DNA of 11,733 bases from Lachnospiraceae bacterium UBA7050. GTDB lineage: Bacteria; Bacillota; Clostridia; Lachnospirales; Lachnospiraceae. This document shows positions 7,144 to 11,733 of the stretch, in pieces. The DNA lies in assembly GCA_002493905.1 (NCBI GenBank), contig DLAJ01000033.1, positions 3,664 to 15,396 on the forward strand. The letters are read 5' to 3'. The position numbers were made by a program, and so were the translations under genes. The notes below the pieces were generated by a model. That model was not told the origin of the DNA. It worked only from the letters and a program-made list of their open reading frames with translations, and searched no databases. Within the stretch, counting starts at the first letter, position 1. Every line of letters starts with the position of its first letter.

Positions 7144-7191
7144 TTCGTTCATTCATAAATTCTATACCTGCGCCTGCAGGCCGTCAAAATC

Positions 7192-7278
7192 CTACCTGCC
7201 TGACAGCACCACAGCTTTCCGGGAGACAATACGATTCCGATGATTTCTTTTTTTAACTGCTGTTAATAACTTACCCAT
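7192..7278 (-). CDS. 28-residue basic small protein or leader peptide
   Basis: The peptide begins MGKLLTAVKKRNHRNR and ends VVLSGR. Ten of its 28 residues are basic (5 Arg, 4 Lys, 1 His) and none is acidic. The start is very well supported: AAAGGAGG (7287-7294) lies 8 bases before the ATG, and a near-consensus promoter lies about 40 bases upstream. A terminator follows. There is no signal peptide, no cysteine and no Gly-Gly leader cleavage site, so it does not look like a standard bacteriocin. It could be an attenuation leader peptide for the ABC operon, a small regulatory protein, or an exported basic peptide. I recognise no family. Four of the five Arg codons are AGA, CGG or AGG, often slow codons in Firmicutes. 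Confidence 0.65.
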   Translation of the reverse strand: MGKLLTAVKKRNHRNRIVSRKAVVLSGR

Positions 7279-7318
7279 CGTGACTGCCTCCTTTCTTCCT
7301 TTTTTTGCTACATCTTGT

Positions 7319-7347
7319 ACTATAACCATTTTTTTCGCATCTGTCAA
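7319..7347 (-). promoter_or_regulatory. Strong promoter of the small ORF and ABC operon
   Basis: Minus strand: perfect TTGACA (7347-7342), a 17-base spacer containing an A-run, and TATAGT (7324-7319). The predicted start is near 7312, giving a short leader of about 34 bases with the AAAGGAGG site. It is the best promoter in the window and the only clear one upstream of the ABC genes. Confidence 0.8.
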
Positions 7348-7387
7348 CCGTTTCTTACAAGTGTTTGCTTCAATCTAATTTCCCATA

Positions 7388-8641
7388 CTAAAACTCCAAA
7401 CTATCTGCATTGAGCAGAAAATACTTCATGCCCATGATCACAAATCCTTCCTCATTTCTCCAAGGCTTTTTCGTTCCATTCACTATAACAATCTTCTTAA
7501 ATGAATCCGGAATATTTCGGAATGAATGAAGTTCCTGCGCCTGCTTTTCCTCAGAGGTCATATCATAAGCCACCTGAATGTAATATCTCTGACTGCCCTG
7601 GTTCACTACAAAATCAACTTCTAACTGCTTATGAACCCTCTTTCCTTCACTATTCTTTGCAAATACATCCACAATACCAACATCCACATTATAACCACGC
7701 ACAAGCAGCTCATTATAAACAATGTTCTCCATAATATGAGTAGGCTCCTGCTGTCTGAAGTTTAGTCTGGCATTTCTAAGTCCAACATCTGAAAAATAAT
7801 ATTTCAGATTTGCACCCACATATTTTCTACCTTTAATATCATACCGGTCCGCTTTAGAAATCAAAAATGCCTCTGCCAGATAATCAATATGGTTAGATAT
7901 GGTTTTATTACTATAATTGATACCTCGTTCACTTTTAAAGGTATTTGATATTTTAGTTGGATTTGTAGAGGTTCCAATGGCAGAAGCTAATATATCTACC
8001 AAAGTTCCAATCTCAGCAACATTTTGAATCCTGTTTCGCTCTACCACATCCTTGATATAAACATTGGTAAAAATATTTTTAAGATACTCCGCCTTTTGGC
8101 GCTCCACCGAGAATTGTGCCACCTGTGGTAAGCCGCCATATATCATATATTCCTCCCAAGCATCCTCATAATCTCCATCAAAAGCCGCATAGAACTCTGC
8201 GAAGGACAACGGATAAATTCTGATCTCATCTCCTCTGCCCCTAAATTCAGTTACAATGTCGCTAGATAAAAATTTAGAATTACTGCCGGTTACATACATA
8301 TCAATGTTGCTGATGCGAAGCAAACTATTCAACACTTCCTCAAATCGTGGCATAAACTGTACTTCATCCAAAAGCAGATAATACTTCTGGTCATCTTTCA
8401 TTACATCTTTAATATGATGATAACACTTCTTTGGATCTCTCAGCTCCTCATTTTCAATACCATCTAAAGCAATCTCGATGATGTGGTCATTATCTACACC
8501 ACTCTCCAATAAATATTTCTTAAACAACACAAATAACAGAAATGATTTACCGCATCTCCTGATTCCTGTGATAATCTTGATCATTCCGTTATCTTTTCTT
8601 ATCTTTAACTGTTCAAGGTATGAATCTCTCTTAATCTCCAT
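7388..8641 (-). CDS. AAA+ ATPase with C-terminal DUF4143 domain
   Basis: A 417-residue member of the AAA_14/DUF4143 family of prokaryotic ATPases. Walker A is G-I-R-R-C-G-K-S (26-33) and Walker B L-L-L-D-E (89-93). The sensor-like T-G-S-N-S lies at 118-122 and the F-R-G-R arginine-finger motif at 133-136. The C-terminal part (about 200-410) has the DUF4143 pattern with Y-Y-F-S-D-V-G-L-R-N and a nuclease-like E-V-D-F-V-V (341-346) followed by Y-I-Q-V-A-Y-D. There Q-V-A replaces the E-x-K expected of an active PD-(D/E)xK site, so nuclease activity is doubtful. The biological role of the family is unsettled. AAGGAG lies 7 bases before the ATG at 8641; an earlier ATG at 8671 has no site. The gene is much more AT-rich than its neighbours and is probably acquired. 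It has its own promoter. Confidence 0.9.
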   Translation of the reverse strand: MEIKRDSYLEQLKIRKDNGMIKIITGIRRCGKSFLLFVLFKKYLLESGVDNDHIIEIALDGIENEELRDPKKCYHHIKDVMKDDQKYYLLLDEVQFMPRFEEVLNSLLRISNIDMYVTGSNSKFLSSDIVTEFRGRGDEIRIYPLSFAEFYAAFDGDYEDAWEEYMIYGGLPQVAQFSVERQKAEYLKNIFTNVYIKDVVERNRIQNVAEIGTLVDILASAIGTSTNPTKISNTFKSERGINYSNKTISNHIDYLAEAFLISKADRYDIKGRKYVGANLKYYFSDVGLRNARLNFRQQEPTHIMENIVYNELLVRGYNVDVGIVDVFAKNSEGKRVHKQLEVDFVVNQGSQRYYIQVAYDMTSEEKQAQELHSFRNIPDSFKKIVIVNGTKKPWRNEEGFVIMGMKYFLLNADSLEF

Positions 8642-8660
8642 AATATAGCTCCTTGTTTTT

Positions 8661-8671
8661 GTGCATTGCAC
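8661..8671. promoter_or_regulatory. Palindrome GTGCA-T-TGCAC, proximal copy
   Basis: A perfect 5-bp inverted repeat with one central base. It lies in the transcribed leader of the AAA+ gene, just upstream of the ribosome binding site. It matches the distal palindrome at 8735-8746. Confidence 0.5.
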
Positions 8672-8687
8672 GAATTTTGGTAATATT

Positions 8688-8716
8688 ATTTTACCACTAA
8701 ATTGTTTTCACTTCAA
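8688..8716 (-). promoter_or_regulatory. Promoter of the AAA+/DUF4143 gene
   Basis: Minus strand: TTGAAG (8716-8711), a 17-base spacer and TAAAAT (8693-8688). The predicted start is near 8681, about 40 bases before the ATG. The promoter lies between the two GTGCA palindromes. Confidence 0.6.
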
Positions 8717-8734
8717 TAGTCGTTACTATTTTTT

Positions 8735-8746
8735 GTGCATTTGCAC
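8735..8746. promoter_or_regulatory. Palindrome GTGCA-TT-TGCAC, distal copy
   Basis: A 5-bp inverted repeat with two central bases, upstream of the -35 box of the AAA+ gene. It is centred about 74 bases from the proximal copy. Confidence 0.5.
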
Positions 8747-8777
8747 TTTTTTATGTAGCGATTTATAGAAGATATGC

Positions 8778-8828
8778 AAAAAGGATACCTACACCATGTA
8801 CTATAACACGATGTAAGTATCCCTTTTT
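8778..8828 (-). terminator. Terminator of the addA-membrane protein operon
   Basis: Minus-strand RNA: GGAUACUUACAUC pairs with GGUGUAGGUAUCC in a 13-bp stem with two G-U wobbles, followed by five U. On the plus strand the wobbles become mismatches, although a T-run also follows, so leftward termination is favoured. It lies about 190 bases after the membrane protein stop and separates that operon from the AAA+ promoter. Confidence 0.75.
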
Positions 8829-8859
8829 CTTGATAGCTACAACACAAATAGATAAACTC

Positions 8860-8970
8860 TCAGAAATTAATCGATCTTTCCTCCACATCAGAGTGGTTTA
8901 CCGTAATGTCACACGCATGTTTCAAGGATTCTGCCTGCTCCGGATTCCTTATTGATTTCTTTGCCGTCTG
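8860..8970 (-). pseudogene. Possible remnant of a coding sequence
   Basis: An open frame of 36 codons with no start codon or ribosome binding site. It opens directly after an in-frame TGA (8973-8971). It reads as a plausible hydrophilic protein tail: Q-T-A-K-K-S-I-R-N-P-E-Q-A-E-S-L-K-H, then D-I-T-V-N-H-S-D-V-E-E-R-S-I-N-F. I do not recognise it. It may be the relic of a lost gene or chance. The rest of 8830-9014 shows nothing else I can support. Confidence 0.2.
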
Positions 8971-9014
8971 TCAATAAAAAAATGAAAAGTTTCACAATTT
9001 GCACCCGGCTCCGC

Positions 9015-9926
9015 CTATCGGTTCACCCGGTTTTCTACCTTTTCCTCCGAAAGCCCGCCGCTTTTCAGAACTTTCAGCGCATAGAACAGTTCTTCCTGTG
9101 TGCCGAAATATCCGCGCCATAGCCGTGCTGTGCCGTTCACGGACAGCTCCAGAACATAGCACCTTCTAAAATGCGGCCGCAGTCCCAGCGTGAACCATTC
9201 TTTTTTCAAAACCGCTTTCCCCATATCCCGGTTCCGAATGATTCTGCATTTCCGAAATTGACGAAAATACGCATATTCTTCCGTTACCCATGCTTTGGAT
9301 TTTCCACCCTGCGGACCCGACTGATACGAAAACGTACCCGCCCTGCCGCTCAAAAGCTGATCTGCAAACGCTTCTTTTTCCGTGGCAGATGCAAGCTGCT
9401 CCGAAACCGTTCTGAAAAGAGAACGCATGTACTGTTTTCTATAATTAGTAAACCATAAAACAAATCCGATTGCAAAAAAACCAAACAGAATCCCAACAGC
9501 CGAAAACGGCGTCATTCCGCTTACCGTATCCAGTATCACCACCGTGTCGATTACCAGCAGGGCGGCAAAGGGAATGCTGAGAAACACAAGCATTCTCCTG
9601 GAGGCAGCCAGTTTATTCCTGCACTGCTCCTCCTCATTCCGAAGCCAGCGCTCAAACAACGGCGTTTTAGAAAGCTCCTGTTCGAAGAGCTTCTGTTCTG
9701 CGCCAATCTTTTGGTCCCTCCATAAAAGCAGAAGGAAAACTCCAAGTAATACGACCGCGCAGATGATGCCGAACGCGCACATTTTCACACTAAAATCCGC
9801 CAGGTAAGCATCGCCTTCCGCCAAGAAATCCTGCTTTCGCTTCATCGAAAACGGGATCAGCGCAATAGATAATAGCACGCCAAGTCCCAGCAGCACATAA
9901 ATAAACTTGCTTGTTTTCTTTTTCAT
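9015..9926 (-). CDS. Four-helix membrane protein of unknown function, downstream of addA
   Basis: A 303-residue protein. After a K-K-K-T-S-K start come membrane segments at about 8-26, 47-69, 111-132 and 140-160. The loop at 70-108 is charged and cytoplasmic-looking, with a helical E-Q-K-L-F-E-Q-E-L stretch. The C-terminal half (about 165-303) is soluble and basic, with alternating hydrophobic residues (A-Y-F-R-Q-F-R-K-C-R-I-I-R-N) that suggest a beta-rich PH-like fold. I know no named family. The ATG at 9926 follows AGGGGGA with 9 bases of spacing and directly precedes the first helix. The frame also opens at a GTG (9998) only 2 bases after the addA stop, adding 24 residues and suggesting coupling; both starts are weakly supported. 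It shares the transcript and terminator of addA. Confidence 0.7.
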   Translation of the reverse strand: MKKKTSKFIYVLLGLGVLLSIALIPFSMKRKQDFLAEGDAYLADFSVKMCAFGIICAVVLLGVFLLLLWRDQKIGAEQKLFEQELSKTPLFERWLRNEEEQCRNKLAASRRMLVFLSIPFAALLVIDTVVILDTVSGMTPFSAVGILFGFFAIGFVLWFTNYRKQYMRSLFRTVSEQLASATEKEAFADQLLSGRAGTFSYQSGPQGGKSKAWVTEEYAYFRQFRKCRIIRNRDMGKAVLKKEWFTLGLRPHFRRCYVLELSVNGTARLWRGYFGTQEELFYALKVLKSGGLSEEKVENRVNR

Positions 9927-10000
9927 CCCGCTGTATCCCCCTGAATCTGACGGTGCCGCAATCATTTCAGATGACTTTCCCCGTCGTTCCTGTTCCACCC

Positions 10001-11733
10001 TTATGCTAACACAATCTCCTCTCCCAGTGCAAATGAATACAACAGTTTCTGCTTTGTCTTTTTATGAGTCAGCCGCTCCAGGGCTTCCGCATAATAATCA
10101 AGCTGCACCTGATAGCGCGTCCTGAGTTCGTCCGCCGACTGTACGCGGTCAGTCTTGTAATCGGCAATGACCAGACCGCCGTCCTCCTCGAAAAACACGT
10201 CGATGATTCCCTGTATCAACACCGTCTCCGTCTCTGGGAACGCAGCGTTTAAGCGGTTGGCCGGAAGCCCTAACACAAATGGCTGCTCCCGGTACAGCTT
10301 TCCGCTCTGCTCCGCCGCCCTCATCCGCGCCGCCAGCGGACTTTTCTTAAACAGCAGCAGTTTGTCGAGATTTAAGAGTTCGAAATATCCTCCCGGAAGC
10401 GCGCCCGAACGGGAATGCGCGCGCAGATCCGCTTCGAGCGCTTCCCGCGTATTCTCCACAGAAAGATTCATCAGTTCGAGCGCTTTATGGTACGCCGTCC
10501 CCCGGTCCGTTCCGCTTGTTGCCTCCTCGCGCTCAAAACGCGGGATATACGTTCTTGCATGTGTTTCCGGGAAAATGGTATCCGCACTTTCGTGTTCGTC
10601 CCCTGCTGATTCCAGCGCCGCAATCTTCAATTCAGAAACCGTCGTCTTTGTATACAATCCGCGAAGCGCTTCATATGGATAAGAAAAAGAAAAACGCTCC
10701 CTGCTCTGTCTCTCCCATTCCGATTCCGCATCGTCACAGGCAGAAAGCAGGATTCTTCGAAGCTCCCCCGCTGTATCCGTCCGTAATTCCGCAGCTGACA
10801 GAAGCTCCGCATTCTTCACACTGACCGTTACGACCCTTCCATTTAGGTTTCCCGCATAAACCGCCGCCATCACCCAGTCAAGCATACAGGCAGCGTCCCT
10901 GATCAGACCGACGGGCAGAGGACTGACGAATGCCATACCGGCATTGTCCGCCGTAATTCCATACAGGGCGAGACGTTCGCACAGTTCCTCCACATATGCT
11001 GCGGCATCCTTCACGGTTCCCGTCATAATGAGCTTTTCCTTCGCTCGGGTCAACGCCACATACAACACGCGCAGTTCCTCGCCCAGCCGCTCCTTTTTCT
11101 CTTTCCTGTTCATCACAGTTTTCAAAAGACAGCGCGTTTTTGTCCTCGCTTCCGGGTTTACATAATCTATCCCTATGCCAAGCTCCGCATCCTGCACGAT
11201 GGATTTTTTTTCATCCTGCGCATTGAACTGTTTGCCAAGTCCGCCCACAAAACAGATTGGAAATTCCAGTCCCTTGCTCGCATGGATTGTCATGATGCGC
11301 ACCAGATCGGCACGCTCATCCGCAATATCAGCCTCCCCGTAATCAACCTCATACTTCCTCAAGCTCTCGATATAGCGCATAAAATGAAACAGTCCGTGAA
11401 AACTCGTCTGTTCATAAGCAGTTGCTTTTTCAATCAGCGCATCCAGATTTGCCCTGCGCTTTGCACCTCCCGGCAGCGCTTCCATCATCAGGTCGTAGCC
11501 CGTATCTCTGATCATCATACGCAGCAGTTCATGAATCGGCGTAAACAGCATACAGTCACGGAAATCCGCGTATTGGGCCAAGAATGCAGCAGCCTTTGTT
11601 TTCAGCGCGTCAAGCTTCTCTTCTGCTGTGCCTGCATCTGCACAATCTCCCGCGTCTTTTGTGGTCTGCCCTGCATGTTCTCCCGCATCTTCCGTGTCCT
11701 GCCCTGCATGTTCTTCTGCTTTCTCTGTGGTCT
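10001..11733 (-). CDS. addA: ATP-dependent helicase/nuclease subunit A (AddA), C-terminal part
   Basis: The 3' half of addA; the N-terminal helicase domain with Walker A lies beyond the right edge. AddA works with AddB to resect double-strand breaks up to Chi and load RecA. Visible in order on the minus strand are T-G-Y-D (near 11500), UvrD motif V I-M-T-I-H-A-S-K-G-L-E-F (near 11300) and motif VI V-L-Y-V-A-L-T-R-A-K-E-K-L (near 11030-11068). Next come the G-T-A-Y-H-K-A motif near 10490 and the RecB-type nuclease with G-I-I-D (near 10200), A-D-Y-K-T-D-R (near 10160) and Q-L-D-Y-Y (near 10100). The catalytic D, D and K are present, so the nuclease should be active. The frame stays open to the window edge, so the TTG at 11581 is not the start. 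Codons at 11646-11733 are an unusual tandem-repeat insert. Confidence 0.95.
   Translation of the reverse strand, partial: TTEKAEEHAGQDTEDAGEHAGQTTKDAGDCADAGTAEEKLDALKTKAAAFLAQYADFRDCMLFTPIHELLRMMIRDTGYDLMMEALPGGAKRRANLDALIEKATAYEQTSFHGLFHFMRYIESLRKYEVDYGEADIADERADLVRIMTIHASKGLEFPICFVGGLGKQFNAQDEKKSIVQDAELGIGIDYVNPEARTKTRCLLKTVMNRKEKKERLGEELRVLYVALTRAKEKLIMTGTVKDAAAYVEELCERLALYGITADNAGMAFVSPLPVGLIRDAACMLDWVMAAVYAGNLNGRVVTVSVKNAELLSAAELRTDTAGELRRILLSACDDAESEWERQSRERFSFSYPYEALRGLYTKTTVSELKIAALESAGDEHESADTIFPETHARTYIPRFEREEATSGTDRGTAYHKALELMNLSVENTREALEADLRAHSRSGALPGGYFELLNLDKLLLFKKSPLAARMRAAEQSGKLYREQPFVLGLPANRLNAAFPETETVLIQGIIDVFFEEDGGLVIADYKTDRVQSADELRTRYQVQLDYYAEALERLTHKKTKQKLLYSFALGEEIVLA
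11646..11733 (-). repeat. 33-base in-frame tandem repeat inside addA
   Basis: Two full 33-base units (11646-11678 and 11679-11711) and 22 bases of a third (11712-11733, cut by the window edge). Units 1 and 2 differ at only a few positions, and unit 3 is more diverged. As 33 is 11 codons, the frame is kept. The encoded 11-residue unit resembles D-T-E-D-A-G-E-H-A-G-Q, a hydrophilic Ala/Gly/Glu-rich linker. The real array may extend beyond the window. Confidence 0.8.

Noticed and set aside
7192..7278. The 28-residue peptide as a classical bacteriocin or quorum peptide.
   Set aside because: It has no Gly-Gly leader, signal peptide, cysteines or modification enzyme nearby, and the ABC proteins lack a C39 peptidase domain.
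7388..8641. The AAA+/DUF4143 gene as a proven anti-phage defence gene.
   Set aside because: The acquired look fits, but no partner gene, toxin or other defence gene is present, and the nuclease-like motif lacks its expected E and K.
1544..9025. A shared 12-mer, CCTATCGGTTCA, at 1544-1555 and at 9014-9025, both near gene ends.
   Set aside because: Several 12-base matches are expected by chance in a window of this length, and the flanks do not match.
11579..11581. TTG at 11581 as a start for a shorter protein.
   Set aside because: The frame is open to the window edge and continues as AddA sequence; TTG here is an internal Leu codon.

Overview
The window looks like chromosomal DNA of a low-to-mid GC Firmicute, most likely a gut Clostridia of the Lachnospiraceae type. 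The reasons are the AddA-type (not RecBCD) recombination nuclease, the strong purine-rich ribosome binding sites, the PadR regulator paired with a small membrane protein, and the family resemblance of the proteins. No rRNA, tRNA, CRISPR array, insertion sequence or phage gene is visible.

Layout, left to right. (1) 1-145, minus strand: the first 48 codons of a probable M3-family oligopeptidase, with its own promoter at 184-213. (2) 254-1487, plus strand: a PadR-type repressor and a small polytopic membrane protein, 4 bases apart. The promoter (TAGACA, 17 bases, TATAAT) is overlapped by a perfect 9+3+9 palindrome, the likely autoregulatory operator. (3) 1471-1627: a convergent intergenic region with three hairpins, two of which belong to an imperfect direct repeat. 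(4) 1628-7347, minus strand: a promoter, a 28-residue very basic small ORF, a terminator, then a three-gene operon of ABC exporter, DUF1854 protein and second ABC exporter. Both ABC proteins carry an unusual cytoplasmic N-terminal extension ending in a zinc ribbon. (5) 7388-8746, minus strand: an AT-rich AAA+/DUF4143 ATPase whose promoter lies between two matching palindromes. (6) 8778-8970: a terminator and an orphan open-frame fragment. (7) 9015-11733, minus strand: the C-terminal half of addA followed closely by a gene for a four-helix membrane protein. The addA frame contains 33-base in-frame tandem repeats at the window edge.

The most interesting unit is 1628-7347. One near-consensus promoter (TTGACA, 17 bases, TATAGT) drives a well-initiated 28-residue peptide. 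It is followed by a U-tract terminator, and no convincing second promoter is seen before the ABC operon. A segment inside the small ORF can also pair with the left arm of the terminator, so the peptide could be an attenuator leader. Ten of its 28 residues are Arg, Lys or His. DUF1854 proteins and ABC transporters of this kind are, as I recall, annotated elsewhere as cyanophycin-associated, but no cyanophycin synthetase is present here. The alternative is that the peptide is itself a product exported by the transporter. Neither function can be proved from sequence alone.
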